Shown: piece after piece, positions 44,071-52,857 of the stretch
Numbering within the stretch: the first letter of the stretch is position 1
Layout: every line of letters starts with the position of its first letter
NCBI RefSeq assembly: GCF_030246885.1
Contig: NZ_CP126739.1
Coordinates: forward strand, 248,001-312,000
DNA from: Microbacterium sp. zg-B185
GTDB taxonomy: Bacteria; Actinomycetota; Actinomycetes; Actinomycetales; Microbacteriaceae
Length of the DNA stretch: 64,000 nucleotides
Direction of reading: 5' to 3'
Program-made: the position numbers and the translations under genes
Notes under the pieces: model-generated
What the model saw: only the letters and a program-made list of their open reading frames with translations
The model's database searches: none
What the model was told of the DNA's origin: nothing

Positions 44071-44256
44071 GCTCCCGCCTCAAGCTCATGCGGCCGGTTC
44101 GTGCCGCAGTCAAAACAATCGCAGTGGATCCGGCCATCCCGCATCGTCCGACCTTCAGACCGGTGCGGGAGTTCTTGGCCGTCGTCCGAAGAATCAGAGT
44201 TGTTGCGAGTCGCGGGTCGGCCGTGCAGGGTCGCTCGGATCACGACTCGGGCTTCG

Positions 44257-45597
44257 TCAATCGGCCAGGGTCATCACGCCTGCGGCGAGTACGTCCAGCG
44301 CATCCTCGAGTAGCTCATCGCCGATCACTAGAGGCGGCAAAAGTCGGATGACGTTGTGATAGGTGCCGGTCGTCAGTGTGAGCACACCGTTGCCGTTCGC
44401 GAAGGCGGCCACCTTCTTCGCCGCAGCTGCATCGGGCTCGAAACCGTCCGGACCGACGAACTCGATCGCGAGCATCGCGCCACGCCCGCGTACTTCGCCG
44501 ATGGCCCCGCCGGATTGGTCGGCGATCTGCTCCAACCGGGGGCGCGCGATCTGCTCGATGCGCCGAGCACGAGCAGGAAGATCATCACGCTCGATGATGT
44601 CGAGTGCGGCCAGCGCCGCGGCGCACGCTACGGGATTGCCCCCGTACGTTCCGCCCAATCCGCCAGCCGGCACGGCATCCATGATCTCTGCGCGACCGGT
44701 GACGGCCGCCAACGGCATGCCGCCGGCGAGAGCCTTCGCTGTTGTGATCAGGTCAGGCACAACGCCTTCGTGGTCGACCGCGAACATACGTCCTGTCCGA
44801 CCGAGCCCGGTCTGGATCTCGTCTGCCACGAAGACGATGTCGTTGGCACGCGCGAAAGCCGCGACCTTCGCCAGATAGCCGGCCGGGGGAACGATGAATC
44901 CGCCCTCTCCTTGGATCGGCTCGATGACGATCGCCGCGACGTTGGAAGCTCCCACTTGAGTCGTCACGATGTCGACGAGCTGTTGGAATGCTTCCTCAGC
45001 GATGTCGACACCAGGGCCGCGCCACCGGAACGGATACGGAGCGGGCACGCGGTAGACCTCTGGGGCGAATGGGCCAAAACCGTCCTTGTAAGGTTCGTTC
45101 TTCGCCGTCATTGTCATGGTGAGAAGGCTGCGGCCGTGGAAAGCGTGGCTCAGAACGATCACCGCGTCTCGTCCTGTGTAGGTCCGCGCGATCTTCACCG
45201 CGTTCTCGACCGCCTCCGCGCCGGTGGAGTAAAGGGCTGTGCGCTTCTCGAAGTCTCCGGGCGTGAGCCGGTTGAGACGTTCGGCCACCTCGACTGCGAG
45301 TTCGTACTGGGTGGACACAAATCCCAGATGAGTGAACTTCGCCGCCTGCTCGCCGATGCGGGCCACGACGTCAGGGTGCGAGGCCCCCACACCGGTGACC
45401 CCGATGCCACTCGCGAGATCGATGATGTGGTTGCCGTCGACATCCACCAGGATGCCGCCGCCGGCATCGGTGACGAAGACCGGCAGCGTGACGCCGAAAC
45501 CGCGCGCGACGGCGGCGTGCCGACGAGCGGAGAGTCGCTGGGATTCGGGTCCGGGCAGGGACGTCTTGAGAATCCTCTTCTGCGTCGGTTGTGTCAT
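44257..45597 (-). CDS. gabT: Class III omega-aminotransferase (4-aminobutyrate/5-aminovalerate type)
   Basis: This 446-residue PLP enzyme moves a terminal amino group from an omega-amino acid to 2-oxoglutarate, giving a semialdehyde. FTHLGFVSTQYELAVEVAER and ALYSTGAEAVENAVKIAR bind PLP phosphate. IVFVADEIQTGLGRTGRMFA holds the PLP Asp, and the Schiff-base Lys lies in TTAKALAGGMPL. The sequence is closest to GabT/DavT types. ATG 45597 has GGAGAT five bases upstream; the longer frame upstream is not family-like. The aldehyde dehydrogenase encoded at 47330-48772 would oxidise the product. GABA itself is only one of several candidate substrates. Confidence 0.88.
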   Translation of the reverse strand: MTQPTQKRILKTSLPGPESQRLSARRHAAVARGFGVTLPVFVTDAGGGILVDVDGNHIIDLASGIGVTGVGASHPDVVARIGEQAAKFTHLGFVSTQYELAVEVAERLNRLTPGDFEKRTALYSTGAEAVENAVKIARTYTGRDAVIVLSHAFHGRSLLTMTMTAKNEPYKDGFGPFAPEVYRVPAPYPFRWRGPGVDIAEEAFQQLVDIVTTQVGASNVAAIVIEPIQGEGGFIVPPAGYLAKVAAFARANDIVFVADEIQTGLGRTGRMFAVDHEGVVPDLITTAKALAGGMPLAAVTGRAEIMDAVPAGGLGGTYGGNPVACAAALAALDIIERDDLPARARRIEQIARPRLEQIADQSGGAIGEVRGRGAMLAIEFVGPDGFEPDAAAAKKVAAFANGNGVLTLTTGTYHNVIRLLPPLVIGDELLEDALDVLAAGVMTLAD

Positions 45598-45748
45598 GGC
45601 ATCTCCTCGGGGCGGGCGTCGATATTCGCGCGTGCGTCTCGAGAAACCTATGGGCCGGCTGGACACGACGTCTTTGGAAAGCCCCCAAGTTATCGCGCGC
45701 ATATTCTCCCGCCGGAGAGTCGAGTCACGCAGAAGTGCGTGCCGCGTT

Positions 45749-46309
45749 CTAGCGATCGTGGGCGAAGACCGCGAGTACGTCGGCCAGAAAGCGGTAATAC
45801 CCGACTAGTGCCGTGATCTCCAGAACTCCGGCCTCCGTCAGCTCGGCGACGCACGAGCCGTACGCGGCGTCGTCTAGGGTTCCCGTGCGCAGAAGCTGGA
45901 GCACGGCGTTCGCGACGACAGTCTCGTCGACGGATGCCGATGGCGGCGGTTCGAGTTCGGCCAACGACACGAGCTCGTCGGCGGTGAGCCCGACGCGGCG
46001 TGCGACAGCCTCGTGAGACCTCACTTCGAACGCGCTCTCGCAGTAGTGCCCGATCAACAGGATCGCCATCTCCCGTGAGCGAGCTGAGAGCCGCCCCTGG
46101 AAGCGGAGAACCGCGCCGAAAGCCTGGATGGCCTCCCCCAGCGGCGGATCCAGGAGCAGCGCATCGAAGGGACCCACCAGCGCGCCCTTCTCGTCTACCA
46201 GTGCGAAGGCGGACTCTGCGGCTCGAGCGCCCGATGCGATCCTCGCGTACAACGCGGCCTGCGCCTGGTCCATGCCCTCCGGTGTGAGCCGTGCCTTGCG
46301 AAAAGTCAT
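45749..46309 (-). CDS. Carboxymuconolactone-decarboxylase/AhpD-like protein
   Basis: This 186-residue alpha-helical protein of the AhpD/CMD superfamily contains SREMAILLIGHYCESAFEVR then SHEAVARRVGLTADELVSLA, and VLQLLRTGTLDDAAYG. The CxxC redox pair of AhpD is absent: only one Cys occurs, in HYCES. It is therefore more like the non-peroxidase subfamily with decarboxylase or unknown hydrolytic roles. It is first in the minus-strand run. ATG 46309 is directly preceded by GGCAGGAG, a ribosome site with very short spacing. Function within the pathway is unknown. Confidence 0.75.
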   Translation of the reverse strand: MTFRKARLTPEGMDQAQAALYARIASGARAAESAFALVDEKGALVGPFDALLLDPPLGEAIQAFGAVLRFQGRLSARSREMAILLIGHYCESAFEVRSHEAVARRVGLTADELVSLAELEPPPSASVDETVVANAVLQLLRTGTLDDAAYGSCVAELTEAGVLEITALVGYYRFLADVLAVFAHDR

Positions 46310-46516
46310 CTCCTGCCTTCCGACGAAGCCTCGTGCGTCGTCCACCACCTAGCCCACCGCGCCGCGAGGCCCAGCGGTATTGCGATTCGCACAACATTCC
46401 GAAGCACTCTTTGCGTCAGGTGAGAGGCCGGCAGGTTCACGAGCCGAATAGCGTGATCGCACGGCGCGCCCGAATCGGTGTTCGCGCGACGTGAGCATCG
46501 ATGAAAGGAACCGCGC

Positions 46517-47302
46517 GTGAGCAGGATTGCACAGCCGCAGATCAGCAAGTCCTGGCTGGGGTTGGACGGCCGACCCGTCCTCGTCGTCGGCGCGGGTGGG
46601 CTCGGTGCCGCGATCACCCATACGCTACGGACGAACGGGGCGCGCGTGGCTCTCCTGGACCTTAGTGCAGAGCGGCTCGAGCAGGTCGCACAGGAACAAG
46701 CAGGGATGCCCGGCGAATTGGTGCAGTACGCGGTCGATCTCACAGTTGCCGGCGACGCGCGGCGTGCCGTCGTCGAGGCGTCCCAGAGGCTCGGCGGGCT
46801 GGAAGGCTTCGTCCACGCTGTCGGCGTCAATGACCGCCGGCCGGTGCTGGACTTGAACGATGACGACTGGTCGCGGCTCATCGACACCAATCTGTCGACG
46901 GCGTTCTGGACAGGCCAAGCCGCGGGACGGACCATGTGCGAGGCGGGCTCGGGAAGGCTGGTTTTCCTGTCTTCCGTCGCGGGTCTGCTCGCCCACCCGA
47001 ACCACAGCATCTATGCGGCATCGAAGGGGGGACTTAATCAGCTAATGCGTTCGATGGCCCGCGAATGGGCTGCGAGGGGTGTGCAGGCCAACGCCGTCGC
47101 TCCGGGATACATCGAAACTCCTCTGACAGCTGGTCACCTCGCGAAGGACGACAACCGTGCCCAATTGGAGTCACTCGTGCCTGCCGGACGTCTGGGCGCT
47201 CCCGACGAGGTGGCTGATCTTGTGGCCTTCCTCCTATCGCCCCGAGCGGCCTTTATCACAGGGCAGGTCGTCTACGTCGACGGCGGCCGATCCCTGGTCT
47301 GA
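46517..47302 (+). CDS. Short-chain dehydrogenase/reductase
   Basis: This 261-residue SDR oxidises a hydroxyl or reduces a keto group with NAD(P). The cofactor motif is [13 protein letters not shown], with DLSAER afterwards favouring NAD. The active site comprises the Asn of [10 protein letters not shown], Ser of FLSSVAG and Tyr/Lys of [18 protein letters not shown] and [12 protein letters not shown] are the standard C-terminal motifs. GTG 46517 has AAGGAA upstream. It is divergent from the CMD-like gene and 27 bases before the aldehyde dehydrogenase gene. It could act on a 3-hydroxyacyl-CoA or on a ring alcohol. Confidence 0.92.
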   Translation: MSRIAQPQISKSWLGLDGRPVLVVGAGGLGAAITHTLRTNGARVALLDLSAERLEQVAQEQAGMPGELVQYAVDLTVAGDARRAVVEASQRLGGLEGFVHAVGVNDRRPVLDLNDDDWSRLIDTNLSTAFWTGQAAGRTMCEAGSGRLVFLSSVAGLLAHPNHSIYAASKGGLNQLMRSMAREWAARGVQANAVAPGYIETPLTAGHLAKDDNRAQLESLVPAGRLGAPDEVADLVAFLLSPRAAFITGQVVYVDGGRSLV

Positions 47303-47329
47303 CCGGAACACCGCACAGAGGATTCAGCT

Positions 47330-48772
47330 ATGACCATCCGCAGCAATCACATCGCCGGACGCTGGGTCGAGGGACCCGACGCGGTACCCAACATCAATCC
47401 CTCTGACACCGACGATGTCGTCGGACACTACGCGCGTGCAGACGCGGCACAGGTCTCCGACGCCATCGGCGCGGCCGCAGAGGCCTTCGCCGGCTGGTCG
47501 GTCACTACGGGACAGGCACGCGCCGACATCCTCGAGACCGCAGCTTCAGAGGTGCGGGCGCGCCAAGAAGAGCTGGCTGACCTGTTGGCGCGCGAGGAGG
47601 GCAAGACGATCGGCGAGGCCCGCGGAGAGGTCGACCGAACTGTGCGCGTGATCCGATATCACGCCGCGCAGGCGCTGATGCCCGTCGGCGAGGTCGTCCA
47701 CTCGATCCGACCCGGTGTGAAAATCGACGTGGTTCGCGAGCCGGTCGGAGTGGTGGGTGTCATCACCCCATGGAACTTCCCACTTGCGATCCCGGCGTGG
47801 AAAATCATTCCTGCTCTCGCGTATGGCAACACGGTCGTTTTCAAGCCCGCCGATCTCGTTCCTGCGAGCGCTTGGGAACTCGTGGATATTCTGGTGGGAG
47901 CGGGGCTGCCTGCCGGCGTGCTGAATCTCACGATGGGTCAGGGAAGCGTGGTGGGCGACGCCATCACGCGCGATCCCCGCGTGGCAGCGGTCTCGTTCAC
48001 GGGTTCCGTTCCGACCGGGGCTCGAGTACTGGAGGCGACGCAGAGCCACCAGGCTCGTGTGCAGCTGGAGATGGGTGGCAAGAATCCCCTCATCATCAGC
48101 GACGACGCCGACCTCGAAATCGCGGTCTCGGTTGCCGTGGAGGGCAGCTTCGGTTCCACCGGGCAGCGCTGCACGGCCGCCGAACGCTTCATCGTCGACG
48201 AGAGAATCCATGACGCGTTCGTGGAGGCGCTCACTGTCCGGATGTCGGCGCTGGTGGTTGGCGACGCCCGCGACCCGCGAACGCAGATGGGCCCAGTCGT
48301 CGACGGCCGTCAGCTTGAGCAGAACCAGCTGGCACTCCGACGAGCCGCAGCCGATTCGGGTCAGGTGATCGGTGGCGAACTCGTGGGGGCATCCCGGCCA
48401 GGCTTCTACATGCGACCCGCTGCAGTGATCGGGACCCATCAGGCGGATTGGATCAACACCGAAGAGGTGTTCGGGCCCGTGGTGTCGATCGTAAAGAGCC
48501 GTGATCATGACGAGGCAGTTGCCCTCGCGAATGATACCGAGTTCGGCCTCTCGTCTGGGATCGTCACCACTTCCTTGGCGAAGGCAGCCGATTTCCAGCG
48601 CAGATCCAAGGCCGGGATGGTCATGGTGAACGTGCCGACGGCCGGGGTCGACTACCACGTCCCATTCGGGGGCCGCGCTCGGAGCTCGTACGGACCGCGG
48701 GAGCAGGGCACGTACGCTCGAGAGTTCTACACAACGGTGAAGACCAACTACGTGGCCTGGGGAACAGTCTGA
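47330..48772 (+). CDS. Aldehyde dehydrogenase (semialdehyde dehydrogenase type)
   Basis: This 480-residue enzyme oxidises an aldehyde to an acid with NAD(P). Motifs are ITPWNFPLAIPAWKIIPAL, VSFTGSVPTGARV, the general-base Glu in QLEMGGKNPL and the catalytic Cys in GSTGQRCTAAERF. The C-terminal VDYHVPFGGRARSSYGPREQ is characteristic of the 2-oxoglutarate semialdehyde dehydrogenase subgroup, which also takes succinic and glutaric semialdehyde. This fits oxidation of the aminotransferase product to a dicarboxylic acid. It lies between the SDR and second ligase genes on one transcript. Confidence 0.92.
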   Translation: MTIRSNHIAGRWVEGPDAVPNINPSDTDDVVGHYARADAAQVSDAIGAAAEAFAGWSVTTGQARADILETAASEVRARQEELADLLAREEGKTIGEARGEVDRTVRVIRYHAAQALMPVGEVVHSIRPGVKIDVVREPVGVVGVITPWNFPLAIPAWKIIPALAYGNTVVFKPADLVPASAWELVDILVGAGLPAGVLNLTMGQGSVVGDAITRDPRVAAVSFTGSVPTGARVLEATQSHQARVQLEMGGKNPLIISDDADLEIAVSVAVEGSFGSTGQRCTAAERFIVDERIHDAFVEALTVRMSALVVGDARDPRTQMGPVVDGRQLEQNQLALRRAAADSGQVIGGELVGASRPGFYMRPAAVIGTHQADWINTEEVFGPVVSIVKSRDHDEAVALANDTEFGLSSGIVTTSLAKAADFQRRSKAGMVMVNVPTAGVDYHVPFGGRARSSYGPREQGTYAREFYTTVKTNYVAWGTV

Positions 48773-48852
48773 GCTTGGCAGGCCGCTCGCGCAGTGTGTG
48801 ATAATTCCGTGATCAGACAGTTTGAGCCGCGTTCGCAACCATCCGAACGCGG

Positions 48853-50475
48853 ATGCGAATCGATCTCATAGCAGCAGAGAACGGACGAACTGTGGCGAAC
48901 CTCGCGGAGCTCTTCTATAGGAACGCAAGGCTCAGGGGTGACAGGACGGCGATCCTCATGGGGGGTTGCTCCCTGTCCTATCGCGATCTGTGGGACGAGA
49001 GCACACGTGTCGCCGCACTCCTGCGGAGGTCGGGGGTGACGGTCGGAGATCGGGTGATGATCTTCGCGGACAACTCGCCCGCGCACTTCGTGGTGTACCT
49101 GGCGAGCGCCCGACTGGGCGCGGTGTTCACACCGGCGCACGTCGGGTTCCGCCCGTCCGACCTCGATTACGCGATCGCCAACAGTTCTCCGCGCGTAATC
49201 GTGGGGGATGAGCACTCCGTCCGCGCCCTGGCGAAGTCGGGCGCCCGCATCCAAGTCGGCGCCGCGATCCTTCGGCTGGACGAGTGGCCGGAGGACGAGG
49301 ATTACACGGCGCCAGGTCATCCGGTGGCGGCTTTCCTGGATCTTCCCGCCGACGCGCCGGCTCTCATCACCTATACCTCTGGAAGTACGTCGCGCACCCC
49401 CGCGCCTGTCACGCGGTCGCATGAGACGGAGATCTGGAACGCGGAGACGTACACCGACGTCTGGGACTTCCGCCCTGGGGATCACGTCCTCGTTCCGCTG
49501 CCACTCTCATGGGTGTACGGCCTAACGACCGTGGGCCTGAGCGCGCTGTCTGCCGGATCGACGATCGTCCTGCAGTCCGCTCGTGACGCTGAGCCGTTGC
49601 TGCCCGCCATCCAACGTCACGGGGTAGCAATTCTGGCGGGCACGATGGACATGTACTCACGGATGGTCGGCGAATTGCAGGAGGGGCATTTCGATTTGTC
49701 CTCTCTGCGCCATCTCTACATCGGTGGTGAATCGATCGTGCAGCCGATTGTCGAGCTCGTCGAGCACTTCACCGGCATCCGTCCCTTGCAGGCCTACGCT
49801 GCCACCGAGGTCGCGCCTGTGCTGGCGGTAGATCCGATCCGAGATGCCTCGGCCCCGCGGGGCACCGCAGGTAGAATCCTGGAGGGCAGCGAGATCCGTC
49901 TCGTGGACGCAGACGGAGCGGACGTTCCGGTAGGCGCAGTCGGCGAGGCCTGGTTGAGGGGACGCGGCTCGATGCTCTCCTACTGGCGGGAGCAGTCGCT
50001 GACGGAGATGCGCGTCACCGCCGATGGATGGTATCGGAGCGGAGACTATCTGTGGCGCGATCCAGACGGCTTCTACTTCATGGTTGGTCGAATGGAGGAC
50101 GTGATATTGCGCGAGGGCTCGCCTGTCTCGCTCTCCGAGGTGGAAACCGCGATCGCCGAGCTCCCCGGCATCGAGGACGTCGTCGTGGTCGGCGTCCCAG
50201 ACGACGATTTCGGCGAGGCGCTCATCGCCTTCGTCGTCACAGCAGCGGACCAGCGCCCGTCCGTCGATATCATCTACGAGAATCTCGAGACGCGCATTGC
50301 GCGTGTGAAGGTTCCGCGCGAGATCTACATCATTGATCGGCTGCCGCTCGGCATTACCGGCAAGCGCGACCGTCAACAGCTCAGAGAGATAGCAAGTTCC
50401 GCCGTCTCGGGCGACCGCAGCATCGTGACGATGGCGGAGTGGCTCGCTGAACGCTCGGAGCGCCGACGATCCTGA
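48853..50475 (+). CDS. AMP-forming acyl-CoA ligase paralogue with altered phosphate loop
   Basis: This 540-residue ANL-superfamily protein is clearly paralogous to the ligase at 41327-42877, sharing the segments FTPAHVGF, PLPLSWVYG, TDVWDF and a C-terminal GITGKRDRQ with its lysine. Its phosphate loop reads TYTSGSTSRTPAPVTRSH, where the usual Lys is replaced and one residue is inserted, so activity may be reduced or specialised. GTG at 48892 (VANLAELFYRNA) is a possible alternative start. It is last in the SDR-ALDH-ligase unit, and IS remnants follow directly. It might activate a different intermediate, such as the acid made by the aldehyde dehydrogenase. Confidence 0.87.
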   Translation: MRIDLIAAENGRTVANLAELFYRNARLRGDRTAILMGGCSLSYRDLWDESTRVAALLRRSGVTVGDRVMIFADNSPAHFVVYLASARLGAVFTPAHVGFRPSDLDYAIANSSPRVIVGDEHSVRALAKSGARIQVGAAILRLDEWPEDEDYTAPGHPVAAFLDLPADAPALITYTSGSTSRTPAPVTRSHETEIWNAETYTDVWDFRPGDHVLVPLPLSWVYGLTTVGLSALSAGSTIVLQSARDAEPLLPAIQRHGVAILAGTMDMYSRMVGELQEGHFDLSSLRHLYIGGESIVQPIVELVEHFTGIRPLQAYAATEVAPVLAVDPIRDASAPRGTAGRILEGSEIRLVDADGADVPVGAVGEAWLRGRGSMLSYWREQSLTEMRVTADGWYRSGDYLWRDPDGFYFMVGRMEDVILREGSPVSLSEVETAIAELPGIEDVVVVGVPDDDFGEALIAFVVTAADQRPSVDIIYENLETRIARVKVPREIYIIDRLPLGITGKRDRQQLREIASSAVSGDRSIVTMAEWLAERSERRRS

Positions 50476-50481
50476 GTGCTC

Positions 50482-50640
50482 CCTATGTTGGTGCGGTGTG
50501 CCCGCGTCTGGTCCGAGTGCCGTCGTGATCCGCGACTGAAGAGCGAGTACAACCACGACCGCCGGCACTCATCGCTCGGGTACCTGCCGCTCGCCGACTA
50601 CCCTCGGCAAAGCAGCCATCGAATGGCACCCAAGACTCAC
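50482..50640 (+). pseudogene. 3' stump of an IS3-family transposase gene
   Basis: The translated stretch SEYNHDRRHSSLGYLPLADY is the C-terminal signature of IS3-family OrfB integrases. The DDE core upstream is missing; its place is taken by the end of the ligase gene. Only the last 40-50 codons survive. It marks an old insertion or deletion at the right end of the catabolic island. Confidence 0.82.
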
Positions 50641-50782
50641 GCAACCGCCGGACCTACCAAAGGGGTCGGCACATCCAGATAGCGCTGCGGGTGTCGCAAG
50701 TGAGAAGGCGGGTGGGAAACGATCAAGCGAATCTGCTGACGCCGTGAACAGCAACGAAACGTCAAACCGGCGTGAAATCAAC

Positions 50783-51103
50783 TCAACGGACGCCGACCCA
50801 CAGACACTCTCGCCTACTCATGCATCCCTTCTTCAGCCATGCCCGAGTTGCACTGACCCAGGCCGCATGGTCGAAGTCTTCGTACTCCTGGTAGCCGACT
50901 CGGTGATACCCATAGAGTCCGTCCCGCTCACCGGCCTGTCCGCGCCGGTACCTTCGACTCGACCTCGTCAACTTCTGACCCTGTGCCCTGAAACGCCAGC
51001 AGCCGTCAGTTATCGGTGACTCTTCGCAGGCGACGTCGGTGAGAACAACCTGAGAACAGACGAAGCACACATTACACATCTCGCCGGGCTTGGGGAATCT
51101 CAA
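50783..51103 (-). CDS. Possible hypothetical protein or gene fragment
   Basis: This 106-codon frame has codon usage that looks coding in its second half (LYGYHRVGYQEYEDFDHAAW then VSATRAWLKKGCMSR). It has five cysteines, including CNVCFVC near the start. No family is recognised and no good ribosome site is visible. It lies among transposon debris, so it may be a remnant. The stretches on each side (50641-50782 and 51104-51157) hold nothing I can identify. Confidence 0.33.
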   Translation of the reverse strand: MRFPKPGEMCNVCFVCSQVVLTDVACEESPITDGCWRFRAQGQKLTRSSRRYRRGQAGERDGLYGYHRVGYQEYEDFDHAAWVSATRAWLKKGCMSRRECLWVGVR

Positions 51104-51157
51104 GTAGCGCTCATCGAGGGAACTCGCCCAGATGCGGGCGAGGAAATGTCGCTGCGC

Positions 51158-51182
51158 CAGAGTTCAAATCCCTCCGACTCCG
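51158..51182 (+). other. tRNA 3'-end-like fragment (possible att remnant)
   Basis: A T-loop sequence ttcaaat (51163-51169) is followed by five bases of 3' T-stem, seven bases fitting an acceptor 3' strand (cgactcc) and a G discriminator. The 5' T-stem does not pair and no anticodon or D arm exists upstream, so this is only a fragment. It matches the second such fragment near 52830 at 18 of 22 aligned positions. Pieces like this arise when elements integrate into the 3' end of tRNA genes. Confidence 0.45.
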
Positions 51183-51281
51183 CTCACGAACCCCTGCTGA
51201 CGTCGGCAATATGAGGGATGTATAACGGGGATAGCTCGACGCCGGCGGCGTCGGAACGGAGCAGTCGATCGGGCTCTCTGG

Positions 51282-52664
51282 TGTGATCTATCAGGACATC
51301 CCTGACGGTTCCGAATCAATAGTTCTCTGACGCTTCGGTGTCGTTTGGTCCTGACACTTCTACCTCTATGTGTGAGGTATGAGCCGTGTCGAGCCTGTTG
51401 ATCCCGTGTCCGCCTCGCGATCGCACAGTGGCCGCCGGATGCGCCGCGTGGGTCGGTGACGACCTTCTGTTCGGAGCACGGGATCTCGAGGGAGACGTTC
51501 TACGCGATCCGGAGAAGAGCCGCGGCCGACGGGCCGGCGGCGGCGTTGGAGCCGCGGTCGAGGCGTCCGAACCGCAGCCCTGGCAAGCTGAGCGACGGGA
51601 TCGCCGCTCATGCGGTTGCGGTGCGTGCGGCGTTGGAGCAGTCCGGTTTGGATCATGGGCCGATCAGCGTGCACGAGAAGATGCGGTCGCTCGGGATGGA
51701 GCCCGTTCCGTCGACGGCGTCGTTGGCGCGGATCTTTCGGGACGCCGGGGTGGCGAAGATCGAGCCGCGGAAGAAGCCGAGGGCCGCGTTCCGCCGGTTC
51801 GTCTATCCCGCGCCGAACGCATGCTGGCAGCTCGACGCGACCGAATACGTCCTCACCGGCGGCCGCAAATGCGTGATCTTCCAGCTCATCGACGACCATT
51901 CGCGTCTCGCCGTCGCTTCCCACGTTGCGTGGGGGGAGACTTCCGAGGGCGCGATCGTTGTCGTAAAGAAGGGCGTCGCGACCTGGGGGGTTCCGCAGCG
52001 GCTGCTCTCGGACAACGGCGCCGCGTTGAATCCATCCCGACGCGGCGTGCTCGGACAGCTCGTCGCCTACCTGCGATCCTTGGGCGTCGAGCCGATCACC
52101 GGAAAGCCGTACAAGCCGACTACCCAAGGCAAGAACGAGCGGTTCCACCAGACCCTGTTCCGCTACCTCGACAAGCAGCCACTCGCCGAGAACCTCGAAC
52201 GGCTGCAGGCCCAGGTCGACGCGTTCGACGCCATCTATAACGTCGAGGGTCCTCACCAAGCACTGCCCGGACGGATCACGCCGCAGCAGGCGTGGGACGC
52301 GATACCCACCGTCGATCCTCCTCGACCCGCGGCGCCGATTCCGCCTCCGGCCGTCACCGACGACATCCGGGTCAGGATCGTGCAAGACAGCGGCTCGGTC
52401 GAGTTCCGCGGCATCAAGTTCGGCATCGGCCGCGCTCTCGGCGGGCACCGGGTCTGCGTCATGGACGCCGGAAAGACGGTGATGATCTTCGACCTGCAAG
52501 GCACCCTCATCATCGAGCACCCATGGCCCAAGCCCGGCGTCACCTACGTCTGCAACCGCCGACCCCGCGGCCCTCGGACGAGCCGATCGTCAGAGATGTC
52601 CTGATACATCGACTGTCAGAGATGTCCTGATGCAGATTCGTCAGGGATGTCCTGATACATCACA
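51282..52664 (+). mobile_element. IS481-family insertion sequence with near-perfect terminal repeats
   Basis: The left end 51282-51307 and the reverse complement of 52639-52664 agree at 25 of 26 bases, beginning tgtgat and containing tatcaggacatccctgacg. Two further degenerate direct copies of the right-end motif (gtcagagatgtcctgat) lie just inside the right terminus at about 52590-52632. The element is about 1.38 kb and carries one transposase gene, which is frameshifted. No target duplication is evident in the immediate flanks. Confidence 0.88.
51379..52602 (+). pseudogene. IS481-family transposase gene, frameshifted near its start
   Basis: From ATG 51379 the frame reads MSRVEPVDPV, the usual start of this IS481 subgroup. 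One base appears to be missing at about 51407: the continuation VRLAIAQWPPDAPRGSVTTF is in another frame and runs on uninterrupted to the end at 52602. In that frame the earliest usable start is GTG 51456, giving a 382-residue protein that begins just before the HTH (FCSEHGISRETFY). The DDE core is intact: WQLDATEY, LLSDNGAAL and QGKNERFHQTLFR. The shortened product may still be made; loss of the first 25-30 residues probably impairs it. Confidence 0.83.
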
Positions 52665-52824
52665 GCGGACTGGTTGGGCGCAGTCGAGGCCGTGCCCACA
52701 TCCTGCCCACAAGCGACGGCGATCGGGGCCCATTGAACCGAGTCCGGCCAAGCTTCCACCCGGCCCAGAACGGCGTGATTCCGCGGTTTCTGACCGATCA
52801 GGAACGAGGAGGACCCAACCTCTT

Positions 52825-52851
52825 TGGGTTCAAATCCCACCGTCACCGCCA
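52825..52851 (+). other. 3' portion of a tRNA-Ser-like gene (integration site remnant)
   Basis: The bases after 52825 read as the 3' end of a tRNA: T-stem ggg, loop ttcaaat, cccac, a seven-base acceptor strand cgtcacc, discriminator g and encoded cca (52849-52851). A 5' acceptor ggtgacg, D arm and anticodon arm are absent upstream, where unrelated sequence joins. The isotype serine is an informed guess from the tail. A strong terminator follows eight bases later, as after a native tRNA gene. This fits the chromosomal side of an island integrated into that tRNA. Confidence 0.62.
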
Positions 52852-52857
52852 GCGTCG

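Noticed and set aside
44356..45816. Plus-strand open frame of 486 codons
   Set aside because: It is antisense to the aminotransferase gene, which carries all PLP-binding motifs.
47546..48838. Minus-strand open frame of 430 codons
   Set aside because: It is antisense to the aldehyde dehydrogenase gene and has no recognisable protein features.
9845..50475. Idea that bile salt hydrolase and the CoA island form one bile-acid degradation system
   Set aside because: No steroid ring genes (ketosteroid dehydrogenase, hydroxylase, extradiol dioxygenase) are present and about 12 kb of conjugation genes separates them. The link rests only on the racemase and retro-aldolase analogies.
51366..52520. Minus-strand open frame of 384 codons
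   Set aside because: It is antisense to the IS481 transposase, whose DDE motifs are on the plus strand.
51158..52851. Complete tRNA genes at the two T-loop sequences
   Set aside because: Only T-loop and acceptor 3' strands are present. No D arm, anticodon arm or 5' acceptor strand can be folded upstream.
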